Below, piece by piece: positions 34,042 through 43,457 of a stretch of 64,000 bases of DNA. The position numbers were made by a program, and so were the translations under genes. Below the pieces are notes generated by a model. It made no database searches and was not told the DNA's origin. It saw only the letters and a program-made list of their open reading frames with translations. The stretch covers positions 1 through 64,000 of the forward strand of contig NZ_LITT01000009.1 in the NCBI RefSeq assembly GCF_001636845.1, read 5' to 3'. Source of the DNA: Clostridium ljungdahlii (GTDB lineage: Bacteria; Bacillota; Clostridia; Clostridiales; Clostridiaceae). The stretch's first letter is position 1. Each line of letters opens with the position of its first letter.

Positions 34042-34066
34042 TTATATATAATATTGTAAAGTTAGT

Positions 34067-34095
34067 TTGACACTAAATGTAAAGTCAACTATACT
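34067..34095 (+). promoter_or_regulatory. Sigma-A promoter of the XRE/membrane-protein pair
   Basis: TTGACA at 34067-34072 and TATACT at 34090-34095 have a 17-base spacer. GTTTGAC and GTCAAC flank it as an imperfect dyad, a possible operator for the regulator encoded next. Confidence 0.7.
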
Positions 34096-34141
34096 ATAAT
34101 TGTAAAGCATGCTATACATTTGGGAGGTGAATCCTCAAAAT

Positions 34142-34342
34142 ATGGAAAATAAAATTAGGGAGCTTCGGAAAGAAAGAAAAATCACACAAGAAGAATTAGC
34201 AGATTTCTGCAATGTAACAAGACAAACAATAATATCACTGGAAAATGGTAAATATAATCCATCTATTTTTCTTGCTTATAAGATAGCAAAGATATTTAAT
34301 ATGACAATTGAACAAGTATTTATTTTTGAAGAGGAGGAATAG
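34142..34342 (+). CDS. Small XRE-family regulator
   Basis: The 66-residue protein is a compact XRE helix-turn-helix ([20 protein letters not shown], then [15 protein letters not shown]) of the type paired with small membrane proteins in Firmicutes. I start it at the ATG at 34142, where the family usually begins; an upstream ATG at 34109 is closer to the promoter but before the GGGAGGTGA site. The next gene follows after four bases. Confidence 0.8.
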   Translation: MENKIRELRKERKITQEELADFCNVTRQTIISLENGKYNPSIFLAYKIAKIFNMTIEQVFIFEEEE

Positions 34343-34346
34343 TTTT

Positions 34347-34766
34347 ATGAATCATGCTAAAAGAAATCTTATATACTTTATATTTCAAACTATTTTCGGT
34401 ATTATTGCACTTCTACTTTTTCTGTTTGGACATTTTACAGACAATCACAGTAAAGAGATGCTTTCAGGAATTGGTATTGCTTTTACAATTGCAGGAATAA
34501 TCGGAATTATCACCAACATAAAATTGTTAAAAGATCCTAAAAAAGCAGCAAAAATTGAAATGGCGCAAACAGAGGAACGTACACAGTTCATAAAAGCAAA
34601 GACAAAATCTTTTGTTTACACTATAATGATTTACCTTGAATCAGCAGTTATTGTTGTAACTGGACTTTTAGGATTTAGAACAATTTGTATTACATTTTCA
34701 ACCATTGTGCTTTTAAAAGTTATATTGAGTATCCTCTTTTCCAGCTACTATATGAAGAAATACTAA
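34347..34766 (+). CDS. Small membrane protein paired with the XRE regulator
   Basis: The start is the ATG at 34347, behind GAGGAGG. The 139-residue protein has four membrane helices (about 6-27, 38-57, 90-110 and 113-133) with a cytoplasmic Lys/Glu loop (DPKKAAKIEMAQTEERTQF). Regulator plus small membrane protein pairs like this are common; the membrane partner often responds to envelope stress, but nothing here shows the signal. Confidence 0.65.
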   Translation: MNHAKRNLIYFIFQTIFGIIALLLFLFGHFTDNHSKEMLSGIGIAFTIAGIIGIITNIKLLKDPKKAAKIEMAQTEERTQFIKAKTKSFVYTIMIYLESAVIVVTGLLGFRTICITFSTIVLLKVILSILFSSYYMKKY

Positions 34767-34770
34767 CCAT

Positions 34771-34811
34771 AAAAATATACAGTTTTACTTTATAATACGG
34801 TATATTTTTAT
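34771..34811 (+). terminator. Terminator after the membrane-protein gene
   Basis: AAATATAC pairs with GTATATTT around a 20-base loop, followed by TTATTTT. The stem is AT-rich and weak. Confidence 0.5.
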
Positions 34812-34905
34812 TTTCTACTCCACATAATAAAAATATACTTATCAATAGTTTAAGATTTACAAAGGTATGCGTTCTAAAATATTACAAAATATTACCTAGA
34901 CTGAT

Positions 34906-34934
34906 TTGCATAATCCAGATAAGTATAGTATAAT
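34906..34934 (+). promoter_or_regulatory. Promoter of the alcohol dehydrogenase gene
   Basis: TTGCAT and TATAAT are separated by 17 bases. The -10 is a full match and is preceded by TAG. Confidence 0.75.
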
Positions 34935-34996
34935 CAGCTAGATAATATTTTAACAATCTTTTAAAAATACTTTATGTACTTACAAGGAGGATAAAA

Positions 34997-36163
34997 ATGG
35001 CAAGATTTACTTTACCAAGAGACATTTATTTTGGAGAAAATTCATTAGAGACCTTGAAAGACCTAGATGGAAAAAAAGCTGTTATTGTCGTAGGTGGAGG
35101 ATCCATGAAAAGATTTGGATTCCTTGATAAGGTAGTAGACTACTTGAAAGAAGCAGGTATTGAATCAAAATTAATAGAAGGCGTTGAACCAGATCCATCT
35201 GTAGAAACTGTTATGAATGGCGCTAAACTAATGAGAGAGTATGAGCCAGATTTAATAGTATCAATAGGTGGAGGTTCTCCAATTGATGCAGCAAAAGCTA
35301 TGTGGATATTCTATGAATATCCTGAGTTTACTTTTAAAGAGGCTGTAGTTCCTTTTGGTCTTCCCAAATTAAGACAAAAAGCAACATTTATAGCTATACC
35401 TTCTACAAGTGGTACTGCAACAGAAGTAACGGCATTTTCTGTAATAACAGACTATAAAGCTAAAATTAAATATCCTTTAGCTGACTTCAATTTAACACCA
35501 GATATAGCTATAATTGATCCAGCATTAGCTCAAACAATGCCGCCTAAATTAACTGCACATACCGGAATGGATGCACTTACCCATGCTATTGAAGCATATG
35601 TTGCAGGACTTCATTCAGTTTTCTCCGATCCTCTTGCTATTCAAGCTATAGTTATGGTACATCAATATTTAATTAAATCTTACAATGAAGATAAAGAAGC
35701 TAGAAATCAAATGCATTTAGCTCAATGTTTAGCTGGAATGGCATTTTCAAATGCACTTCTTGGAATAACTCACAGTTTAGCACATAAAACAGGTGCAGTA
35801 TTCCATATTCCTCATGGATGTGCCAATGCAATATATCTTCCTTATGTTATAGATTTCAATAAAAAAGCTTGTGCGCCAAGATATGCTGAAATAGCTAGGA
35901 GTCTTAAACTTCCAGGAAATACTGATGATGAATTAGTAGATTCATTAACCAACATGATTAAAGATATGAACAAGAGTATGGATATTCCTTTAACATTAAA
36001 AGATTATGGAGTAGATGAAAAAGAATTTAAAGATAGTGAAGATTTTATAGCCCACAATGCCGTATTAGATGCCTGCACTGGATCAAATCCTAGAAGTATA
36101 AATGATGCTGAAATGAAAAAGTTGTTAGAATACATCTATTATGGTAAAAAGGTTGATTTTTAA
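34997..36163 (+). CDS. Iron-containing alcohol dehydrogenase
   Basis: The 388-residue enzyme is a group III (iron) alcohol dehydrogenase that reduces aldehydes such as acetaldehyde or butyraldehyde with NAD(P)H. It shows the nucleotide motif SIGGGSPIDAAK, the HTGMDALTHAIEAYV signature, and the metal ligands Asp (about 194) and His in GITHSLAHKTGAVFHIPHG. Length is typical. It is monocistronic with a near-consensus promoter, an AAGGAGG site and a strong terminator, the layout of a highly expressed fermentation gene. The true substrate (ethanol, butanol or diol) cannot be told from sequence alone. Confidence 0.92.
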   Translation: MARFTLPRDIYFGENSLETLKDLDGKKAVIVVGGGSMKRFGFLDKVVDYLKEAGIESKLIEGVEPDPSVETVMNGAKLMREYEPDLIVSIGGGSPIDAAKAMWIFYEYPEFTFKEAVVPFGLPKLRQKATFIAIPSTSGTATEVTAFSVITDYKAKIKYPLADFNLTPDIAIIDPALAQTMPPKLTAHTGMDALTHAIEAYVAGLHSVFSDPLAIQAIVMVHQYLIKSYNEDKEARNQMHLAQCLAGMAFSNALLGITHSLAHKTGAVFHIPHGCANAIYLPYVIDFNKKACAPRYAEIARSLKLPGNTDDELVDSLTNMIKDMNKSMDIPLTLKDYGVDEKEFKDSEDFIAHNAVLDACTGSNPRSINDAEMKKLLEYIYYGKKVDF

Positions 36164-36180
36164 TCTACTTTGTTCTATAA

Positions 36181-36214
36181 AAAACAGGAAGCTTAAAGAC
36201 TTCCTGTTTTTTTG
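36181..36214 (+). terminator. Terminator of the alcohol dehydrogenase gene
   Basis: AACAGGAAG pairs with CTTCCTGTT, followed by seven T. Confidence 0.92.
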
Positions 36215-36250
36215 TACAATTTTTTAGAGGGTATCCTCATGAGTAATCAT

Positions 36251-36280
36251 GGGATAAATTTTTTAAAAAAGAGCATACTA
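36251..36280 (+). promoter_or_regulatory. Sigma-G-like forespore promoter of gerABC
   Basis: GGGATA at 36251-36256 and CATACTA at 36274-36280 are separated by 17 bases, matching the sigma-F/sigma-G pattern (GNATA and CATACTA). It lies 30 bases before the gerA start. This fits expression of germination receptors in the forespore. Confidence 0.7.
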
Positions 36281-36310
36281 ATTATATTATTGATGCGGAG
36301 GTGAATAAAC

Positions 36311-37786
36311 ATGCAGAACACAGAAACCGCAATTGATTCTAACATTGATAATATAAAAAATTTAGTTGGTAACAAATCTGAATTAGTAATAAAATACATA
36401 TTTATTGGGGATAAGAATAGTTTAACAGCTGCTGTTATATATTTGAATGCCCAAACAGATAAAAATATTATAGATAGGGATATACTAAATCCTCTAATGC
36501 TTCACGTACATGAAGATATATCAACTATTCAAAATGTGGATGACTATTTATGCAAAAAGTATATTGCTGCAAGTAATACAAGTATAGAGACTGATATAAA
36601 TATGCTTCCAGATAGTATAAATAGCGGTAAAACTATAATAGTACTTAATGGCATTTCAAATTTTATTGTAATAGATACTTCAGGTGGTACTTACAGGCAA
36701 ATTTCTGAACCAGTTAGCGACGTGTCATTAAGAGGCCCAAGAGAAGGATTTGTAGAAAATATTGAAACAAATATAAGCATATTAAGAAGAAGAATAAAAG
36801 ATAAAAAGCTAACTTTACATAAATTTAAATTAGGGAGAAGAAGTCAAAGTAATTTTGTAATAGCGTATATTGAAGATATAGTTGACAAAGACTTTTTGCA
36901 GAGTATAGAAGAAAAAATAAGTAAAATAGATAAGGATTTTGTAGCCACAAATAGTACAATTGAACAGCTCATAGAAGAACACACGTACAGTGTTTTTCCT
37001 CAAACTATAGGATCTGAAAGACCAGATATAATAGAAGCTGCGCTAGTGGAAGGGAGGATAGCCTTTTTATTAGAAGGAACCCCCTACGTTACAACTTATC
37101 CAACTACATTTATAGAATTTTTTCAAACACCCGAAGATTATTATGGAAGAACAATTCAGGCATTTTTTATAAGAATAATAAGATTTATAGCTGCTTTTAT
37201 AGTAATAACTGTTCCTGCAATTTATATAACTTTTGTTAAGTTCAATGCTGAACTCATACCTGTTGAATTTATAGAGTCACTCGTTCAAGCTAGAAAGGGA
37301 ATAGCTCTAACACCTTTTATGTCATTTTTGGCTATGAATTTAACTATAGAGTTTTTAAGAGAAGGCGGTTTAAGACTTCCTGGTAAAATTGGCCAAACCC
37401 TTAGTGTAGTTGGGGGTATTATTATCGGAGATGCTGCTATTAAAGCTAAAATAGTAAGTTCTTCTACATTATTTGTTGCTGGTATTTCTACTGTATCCTC
37501 TTTTGTAATATCAAATTATCAAATGTCCATTGCAATAAGGTTTCTTGCTTATCCCATGCTTATACTTTCAAATTGGCTTGGTGTGCTTGGAATAATTATA
37601 GGATGGTTTTTTATATTGTCTTATCTCTGCTCCCTTGAAAACTTTGGAGTACCTTATTTTGAATTCAATAAAAGCGATATGAAAGATACTTTTATAAGAG
37701 CACCCATTAAAGATATGATTAAACGGCCTAAAATTATACCTAATATAAATCCTATAAGGCAGCATTTTAGGGGGAAAAATAAATGA
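36311..37786 (+). CDS. gerA: Spore germination receptor subunit GerA
   Basis: The 491-residue protein is the A subunit of a GerA-type nutrient receptor in the inner spore membrane. The N-terminal 290 residues are the soluble part (MLPDSINSGKTIIVLNG, then RGPREGFVENIETNISILRR). They are followed by about five membrane helices, beginning after GRTIQAFFIRIIRF, and a cytoplasmic tail. Length fits the family. It starts behind GGAGGTGA and overlaps gerB by four bases. Confidence 0.93.
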   Translation: MQNTETAIDSNIDNIKNLVGNKSELVIKYIFIGDKNSLTAAVIYLNAQTDKNIIDRDILNPLMLHVHEDISTIQNVDDYLCKKYIAASNTSIETDINMLPDSINSGKTIIVLNGISNFIVIDTSGGTYRQISEPVSDVSLRGPREGFVENIETNISILRRRIKDKKLTLHKFKLGRRSQSNFVIAYIEDIVDKDFLQSIEEKISKIDKDFVATNSTIEQLIEEHTYSVFPQTIGSERPDIIEAALVEGRIAFLLEGTPYVTTYPTTFIEFFQTPEDYYGRTIQAFFIRIIRFIAAFIVITVPAIYITFVKFNAELIPVEFIESLVQARKGIALTPFMSFLAMNLTIEFLREGGLRLPGKIGQTLSVVGGIIIGDAAIKAKIVSSSTLFVAGISTVSSFVISNYQMSIAIRFLAYPMLILSNWLGVLGIIIGWFFILSYLCSLENFGVPYFEFNKSDMKDTFIRAPIKDMIKRPKIIPNINPIRQHFRGKNK

Positions 37787-38877
37787 ATAAAACTCAAAAT
37801 ACATTTATAACATCAAGTGAATTTACATTTTTTTTACTTTCATCTTTTATTGGTATTGGAATTTTATATTTACCTAACTCTGCCATAAAAGATGCCAAAC
37901 AAGACGGATGGATAGGCTGCATAATAGGTGCAGTATATCCCCTATATATATTAATATTAGCAAATTACACCTGTAACAAATTCCCCAATAATGACATATT
38001 CACACTTAGTAAAAAATCTCTTGGAAAAATCTTAGGTAGTATCTTGAATTTTATATTTATAACATTTTTTATATTCATAGCAACTACAGAACTTGCAGGC
38101 CTAGCTAATGCATTTAAAGTATATACCACACCATTTTTAAAAAATTATCAAATATTTTTGCCTGTACTAACTGTTGCAGCTTACACAGCTTATAAAGGTA
38201 TGAAACCCTTAGGTAGATTATGTAAAATAATTTTCTATTTAGCTCTAATACTACTTTTGGTACCTGTTGCAACTTTAAAATATGGAACTTATTTAAACCT
38301 GATGCCTGTATTTGGTTCAGGTTTTAAAAATATATTAATATCTTCAAAAGAAACAGCTTTTTTTTACTGCGGTGCTGAAATTGTTTTTTTTATTTACCCC
38401 TTCCTTGAAGATAAGAGCAAATTACTAAAATGTGGAATAACAAGCACTGTAATTACTATGTCTGCTTATACGTGGTTTGTTTTTTTAGCTATATATTATT
38501 TGGGTATTGAAATTTCACCTAAGTTCTTATGGCCAATATTAACATTAGCTGATAGTATAAATATACCTATTATCAATAGTTTTAGGTATATATTTATATC
38601 ATTGTGGGCATTGGTAGTATTGAGATGCCTATCTATTTACTATTTTTCATCTTGTTATGGCCTGAATAGGGTCATAAATAAAATATCCACTCAAACATTT
38701 ACCTTAATTTTATGCCCTATAATCTTATTTTTATCAAGTTTATATGGAGATCCTACTAGAAGAAGGCACTATACAGACATGATAATGTCATTTTATTTGA
38801 TATACAACTTAATTTATATTTCACTAATAGTAATTTTAATAACTTTCAAAAAAGGTGGTAGTTTTGAAAAAAAATAA
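37783..38877 (+). CDS. gerB: Spore germination receptor subunit GerB
   Basis: The 364-residue protein has ten membrane helices of the APC transporter-like GerB family (SSFIGIGILYLPNSAIKDA near the N-terminus). GerB subunits bind the germinant, often an amino acid. It overlaps gerA at its start and gerC at its end, so the three are translated together. Confidence 0.92.
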   Translation: MNKTQNTFITSSEFTFFLLSSFIGIGILYLPNSAIKDAKQDGWIGCIIGAVYPLYILILANYTCNKFPNNDIFTLSKKSLGKILGSILNFIFITFFIFIATTELAGLANAFKVYTTPFLKNYQIFLPVLTVAAYTAYKGMKPLGRLCKIIFYLALILLLVPVATLKYGTYLNLMPVFGSGFKNILISSKETAFFYCGAEIVFFIYPFLEDKSKLLKCGITSTVITMSAYTWFVFLAIYYLGIEISPKFLWPILTLADSINIPIINSFRYIFISLWALVVLRCLSIYYFSSCYGLNRVINKISTQTFTLILCPIILFLSSLYGDPTRRRHYTDMIMSFYLIYNLIYISLIVILITFKKGGSFEKK

Positions 38878-39991
38878 ATTTTTTATATTGATTTTAATTA
38901 TATTAATTTTTGTAATATCCTTTATGGGAGCAAAAGGAGAACTTGTTGAAAACCTACAAATACCTGTGGGAGTTGGAGCCGATATAGAAAAAACTTCTTC
39001 ATATACTTCTTATATTGCACCAATTCTTATGCACTCATTTGAATCTGGTAATAAAATAGTGAGCAATGTACTCACAGGAGAGGGCTCAACTATTGGGAAA
39101 ACCAGAGAAAATAGGCAGCTAAAATCCAGTAAAAAGTTTTTACTAGGTATTAATAAAATATATATTTTCAGTGAAGAAGCTTCTAGAAATGGAATAAAAA
39201 ATTTTATAGATATAATTTTTAATAATGCAAATACAAATGACAGGGCATTTTGTGTAGTATGTAAAGGGAAAGTTGAAAATATATTTAAATATAACGTAAA
39301 AGGTTATGCTAGTTCTGCAGAATATATTTACGAAATGGTAAAAAATTTAAATCAATTTAATTTTTTCCCTTCACAGTATACCATAATGGATATTATAGTA
39401 AGGATAGATGCAGAAGGTAGAAATACATTGCTGCCCTATATAGAAATTACAGGTGATGGAAATAGTGGTGGGGATAACCTACTTAAAACTACAGGTATTG
39501 CCATATTTAAGAAAGATAAAATGGTTGCAAAAACAGATATAAAAGAAGCTAGAATCATAAATATTCTAAAAGAAAATAATGTAAAAGGTATTTTAACATT
39601 ACAGCAAAATTCAAAAAAGTATATAGACTTTTACGCAACATCTAAAAGAAAAGTCAAATGCTATAGAGAAAATGGCAATTACAAATTTATAATAAACTTG
39701 GATTTAAAAGGTGATATACTAAATAATGAACTATATGAAAATATGTATAAAGACCCAAAAGATATAAAAGAATTTGAACAAAATACTGAAAAATTAGTAG
39801 TAGAAATGTGCAACAGAACCATAAGCCAAATAAAAAACGAATATAAAGTTGATATTTTGGATCTTGGAAGAGTTGCTGCTGCTAAATACGGCAGAGAAAC
39901 GGGCACAGATTGGAATGAAGTAATAAGCAATTCTGATATACAAGTTAATGTAAAGGTTAAAGTAGATACTCAGGGAAGAGGAAAATATTAA
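38864..39991 (+). CDS. gerC: Spore germination receptor subunit GerC without a lipobox Cys
   Basis: The protein belongs to the Ger(x)C family (GVGADIEKTS, then IYIFSEEASRNGI, and a C-terminal YGRETGTDWNEVI). GerC subunits are normally lipoproteins, with a Cys just after the signal peptide. Here the hydrophobic segment (FFILILIILIFVISFMGAKG) is followed by no Cys, so it is probably kept as a membrane-anchored protein. I chose the TTG at 38864, nine bases after AAAGGTGG; an in-frame GTG lies at 38855. Confidence 0.88.
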   Translation: MKKNKFFILILIILIFVISFMGAKGELVENLQIPVGVGADIEKTSSYTSYIAPILMHSFESGNKIVSNVLTGEGSTIGKTRENRQLKSSKKFLLGINKIYIFSEEASRNGIKNFIDIIFNNANTNDRAFCVVCKGKVENIFKYNVKGYASSAEYIYEMVKNLNQFNFFPSQYTIMDIIVRIDAEGRNTLLPYIEITGDGNSGGDNLLKTTGIAIFKKDKMVAKTDIKEARIINILKENNVKGILTLQQNSKKYIDFYATSKRKVKCYRENGNYKFIINLDLKGDILNNELYENMYKDPKDIKEFEQNTEKLVVEMCNRTISQIKNEYKVDILDLGRVAAAKYGRETGTDWNEVISNSDIQVNVKVKVDTQGRGKY

Positions 39992-40020
39992 ATTTTACAC
40001 ATTTTTATGTTAAATATTGT

Positions 40021-40047
40021 AAAAAGGAGTATGCTTTACTCCTTTTT
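40021..40047. terminator. Bidirectional terminator after gerC
   Basis: AAAAAGGAGTA pairs with TACTCCTTTTT. It ends gerABC and, on the other strand, the ATP-grasp cluster, whose last stop codon overlaps it. Confidence 0.88.
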
Positions 40048-40549
40048 AATCATCAAAGTCCTTTATATCACTTTTGTTAATCAAAATTTCATACTCATAC
40101 TTTGTATTGACTTTGCCACTCCAGTTTTTATATGAAGCCGCAAAAACAGAAACTGTATCATTTTTTCCTAAGTTATTTTTAAAGGCATCCATGGATTTTT
40201 TTGCAATTGATTTATTTGCAATTTTTAATATTGATTCTTTTTCTCCATCAGTGTAACTTTCTATTATAGTTACACCTTCTGTAACATCTACATTATCAGA
40301 TAAGGTTTTAGATCCATCTATAGGTTCTACTTGAAATACATATTCCATCTTGTCATCATCATTAGTTCCTTTACCCAAATAATATCCATCAACTTTATGC
40401 AGCTGATAAGTTCCGACATAAGATTTACTTACAAGTTTTTCATAACTTTTCACATATACAACAACTAAAGAAATTAAAAGTACAGCAGCAATGCCAATTA
40501 TAACTATTCTTTTATTTTTATATATTTTATTAATATTTTCTCTATTCAT
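40046..40549 (-). CDS. Membrane-anchored hypothetical protein
   Basis: The 167-residue protein has one N-terminal membrane helix (about 15-33, IVIIGIAAVLLISLVVVYV) and a soluble, probably extracytoplasmic domain with YVGTYQLHKVDGYYLGKG and a lysine-rich end. I recognise no family. It follows the ATP-grasp gene by two bases, so translation is coupled and a role in the same process is likely, for example holding the secreted product at the membrane. Confidence 0.65.
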   Translation of the reverse strand: MNRENINKIYKNKRIVIIGIAAVLLISLVVVYVKSYEKLVSKSYVGTYQLHKVDGYYLGKGTNDDDKMEYVFQVEPIDGSKTLSDNVDVTEGVTIIESYTDGEKESILKIANKSIAKKSMDAFKNNLGKNDTVSVFAASYKNWSGKVNTKYEYEILINKSDIKDFDD

Positions 40550-40551
40550 CC

Positions 40552-43002
40552 TTATACCACCCTATCAATATATACAGGCATATATATACATTTTTCTCTA
40601 GTGATTAAATCTCCTAGCCTGCAGTACATTCCAATAAATTCACTTTTACTATAGAAACATCCAAGTATCGGGAATAAATTTTTTCTTTTTTCACCAAATG
40701 TTGACCTACATATATAGTTTAAAGTTTTTATATTAATTCTCTCTTGAAAAATATAGTTATCCAGATTGTTTATATCCTGACAAGATAGCTGTCCCCTAGT
40801 GTATATCCCCTCTCCTTCCCTTTCTAATATGGGTTTACAAATATAATCTATGGTTTTCATAGATTTATTACTAAAATCAGTATAGGGAATGTATTTTAGT
40901 ATCACACTTTTTTCATGCTGTGTAAAAAAATCTGTTCCAAGCATTTCATATACCACAGCAAAAATGGACTTACTTTGCCCTATCATAGTTACAGGTTGAT
41001 TTATACAATTTTTATTATTTATCCACTTTCCAACATCCTGCATATTGAATTTTTCAAACCAATTTAGTGGAAAATACCTATAAATCATATCAATCCTATC
41101 ATCAAAATAATATAACCTACCATTTTCAACTCTTAGATTATACACATTACCTCTTATCACTCTAATTCCATATTTGTCACCTATTTTTTTTATTATGTTA
41201 TATACAATATCTATATTATAGTAATCTTCATAATAACATGTACTAAATATTCCTATAGTCTTTGGGGAATATTTCATTATATATCCTTCAATATTTTCAC
41301 TTAAAATGTTTTTCAAATTCTTATTTGGATTTTGTACATTACGTTTATATCTATTTACAAGATAGTCATTTACAATAGTACTTTCATATAGTCCAGCAGG
41401 AGTTTCATTATTTAGCTCCATAAGCTTCAAATTGTTATCCGTATCCAGAGCCCAATCCATCCTCCCCAAAATACTCAAGTACTTAAAATCTTTTGATGAA
41501 TATATACTTTCACTTACATTTGATGTTCCTAAAATTTCATCAAACATTCCCTTATTTTCATATATAAATTCAGAAACCTTCCTAAATATGTTCAAAACTT
41601 CACAGGAAGCATTTTTTAACTCTTCAAATTTGTCACTACTTAAGATGACTTCATCTAAAGATATGTACTCCCTGGCATTATTATAGGCACCCGTAAATCC
41701 TAACTTTACGAGATCTAAATTTACCTTTTTAAACTCACTACATCTATCTTTTATATTTTTACTATATTTTATGTTGAGTTTAGAATTTCTTATTCCTATT
41801 GGAGTTATAAATGTGGTTTCATTATTTGTAAGATAGTCATAGTTCCATCTGGAACATATTCCCCTTATCTCATTACATGTAAGATAAACTCCCAAATTGC
41901 AAAAGGCATCAACAGTATGAGTATATCCACCTCTTAATTCAACTACATTGTCTTTTCTTATCTCCTTAAACTCTTGAAGAACATAGTAATGTTTATACTC
42001 TTTAATATCATCTAAAATACTTTTCCATTCTTCTTTTGAATATAGCTTTCCTATAAATACATCTTCGCTATAACGTCCAAGTATAGGCTTTATTACATAT
42101 TTATCCTTATTATATCTAACCACATCAAAATTCGTATCACTTAATAACTCTGTATATGGAATACATTCTCTTACAACACTTGCAGTACCTTCATCTAGTC
42201 TATTTTCTCTCAATAATTTATGAAAATAGGCAAATATACTTTTACTTTGGAGAATTATTACTCTAGGATCATTTAATATAAGCACCTTATTTTTTTCATA
42301 TAAATTTAAAAGAAGTTTAATGTCATTAACCTCATATAAATTTTCACATGGAAATTGCCTCAAAATAACATCTATGTGCCTATTAAAACAATATACCTCT
42401 TCATTTTTAATGTATATATTATTACTTCCTCCAAAAATTACATTTATCCTATCATCTTCAAGCCATTTTCTATAGAGCATTGATAAGTGGACTTCTTCAT
42501 AATGACATGGATCCGCCAGAACTAATACATTGATTTTTTTGCCGCCATAATACTTTTGAATTATTGAATTAAATTTTTCTCTAAAATTTTGAACAAAGCC
42601 TCTATTTGCATTGTTATTGCAATTAAAGTATTCACCTATTGCGAGCTCTCTTTGGGCACAGGGCTTGTCATAGTTGCCTTCACTAAAAAATATTTTGTCA
42701 TCATACTGAAGAAAGCAATCATATCTCGTCCAAAAAATATCTGGAATTTCTCTATTTAAATTCATTATTTCATCTTTAAGAGGGAAATCAGGAATCATGC
42801 TCTCATAATCACTGTATTTAGTATTGAAGTTATTCAACACATCTAAGGACAGTCTATCAATTACATTAGTGTAATTCTTTATTTTATTGTATTCAATTTC
42901 TGTTAAATAAAAAGGATATGGAGAATAGATATCTCCTTTTCGTCTGCAGTGTATTGAGTAATATTCAAAAAGTAATTCATCTACCACATTGTTATATTTC
43001 AT
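40552..43002 (-). CDS. Tandem glutathionylspermidine-synthase-like ATP-grasp ligase
   Basis: The 816-residue protein holds two copies of the glutathionylspermidine synthase (GspS) ATP-grasp fold. The second copy has the family signature clearly (RMDWALDTDN, then LMELNNETPAGLYE, about 514-540). The first has a diverged version (WTRYDCFLQY, then FFSEGNYDKPC, about 91-115). Both share QSKSIFA (252 and 676), IPYT (281 and 705) and a KPIL nucleotide loop (305 and 723), an offset of about 424 residues. Known GspS enzymes form an amide between a peptide C-terminal glycine and an amine using ATP. The adjacent secreted protein ending in Gly is the candidate substrate. Confidence 0.75.
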   Translation of the reverse strand: MKYNNVVDELLFEYYSIHCRRKGDIYSPYPFYLTEIEYNKIKNYTNVIDRLSLDVLNNFNTKYSDYESMIPDFPLKDEIMNLNREIPDIFWTRYDCFLQYDDKIFFSEGNYDKPCAQRELAIGEYFNCNNNANRGFVQNFREKFNSIIQKYYGGKKINVLVLADPCHYEEVHLSMLYRKWLEDDRINVIFGGSNNIYIKNEEVYCFNRHIDVILRQFPCENLYEVNDIKLLLNLYEKNKVLILNDPRVIILQSKSIFAYFHKLLRENRLDEGTASVVRECIPYTELLSDTNFDVVRYNKDKYVIKPILGRYSEDVFIGKLYSKEEWKSILDDIKEYKHYYVLQEFKEIRKDNVVELRGGYTHTVDAFCNLGVYLTCNEIRGICSRWNYDYLTNNETTFITPIGIRNSKLNIKYSKNIKDRCSEFKKVNLDLVKLGFTGAYNNAREYISLDEVILSSDKFEELKNASCEVLNIFRKVSEFIYENKGMFDEILGTSNVSESIYSSKDFKYLSILGRMDWALDTDNNLKLMELNNETPAGLYESTIVNDYLVNRYKRNVQNPNKNLKNILSENIEGYIMKYSPKTIGIFSTCYYEDYYNIDIVYNIIKKIGDKYGIRVIRGNVYNLRVENGRLYYFDDRIDMIYRYFPLNWFEKFNMQDVGKWINNKNCINQPVTMIGQSKSIFAVVYEMLGTDFFTQHEKSVILKYIPYTDFSNKSMKTIDYICKPILEREGEGIYTRGQLSCQDINNLDNYIFQERINIKTLNYICRSTFGEKRKNLFPILGCFYSKSEFIGMYCRLGDLITREKCIYMPVYIDRVV

Positions 43003-43076
43003 CCTACTAAACTCCTTATTATAAGTCCCATACTTGCTGCCCTATTCTTAGCCAATTTCTACTACCAATATATAGT

Positions 43077-43451
43077 CTATCCAGCAACACTGCCAGCATG
43101 TACACCACTATAACCAGAAGTGCTTATATGATCTGAAGAGGATGTAACTCCTCCATTGCTAGTCTTAATGCTGCTTAAATTAGAGCTTGTATATGGACTT
43201 ACCACTCCACTGGTAGAATTTGTCCAACTGTGCCACCCATAAAAATCCACATTAGATTTACCTTCATTTGATACCTTGTATCCTTTAAAAAAACTATTAG
43301 GATAGTATACAAAAGGTGAAGTGCAGCCAGACTGCTGCTGTGCTGCATTCTCCTGATCCTGATCAGTTATGTAATTTTGATTGTATGTATATATTGAGCT
43401 TCCAACCAAAGCTGATATAATTAATCCTAATGCTGCTTTTTTCTTATTCAT
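43077..43451 (-). CDS. Secreted Ser/Gly-rich small protein ending in Gly
   Basis: The 124-residue protein has an N-terminal membrane or signal segment (KAALGLIISALVGSSIYTY), one Cys (Cys43) and then a Ser/Thr/Gly/Asn-rich body. It ends in SGYSGVHAGSVAG. This layout recalls the small partner proteins (YgiB/DUF1190 type) found next to GspS-like ligases in enterobacteria, which also have Ser/Gly-rich ends; I claim analogy, not homology. It lies between an unknown gene (six bases) and the ATP-grasp ligase (74 bases). Possible roles: substrate of the ligase, or a matrix-like peptide. Confidence 0.7.
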   Translation of the reverse strand: MNKKKAALGLIISALVGSSIYTYNQNYITDQDQENAAQQQSGCTSPFVYYPNSFFKGYKVSNEGKSNVDFYGWHSWTNSTSGVVSPYTSSNLSSIKTSNGGVTSSSDHISTSGYSGVHAGSVAG

Positions 43452-43457
43452 CTAATT

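Noticed and set aside
33856-34059. Independent small gene in the 158-bp repeat
   Set aside because: It is a fragment of the oxidoreductase duplicated after a recombinase remnant, without its own ribosome site.
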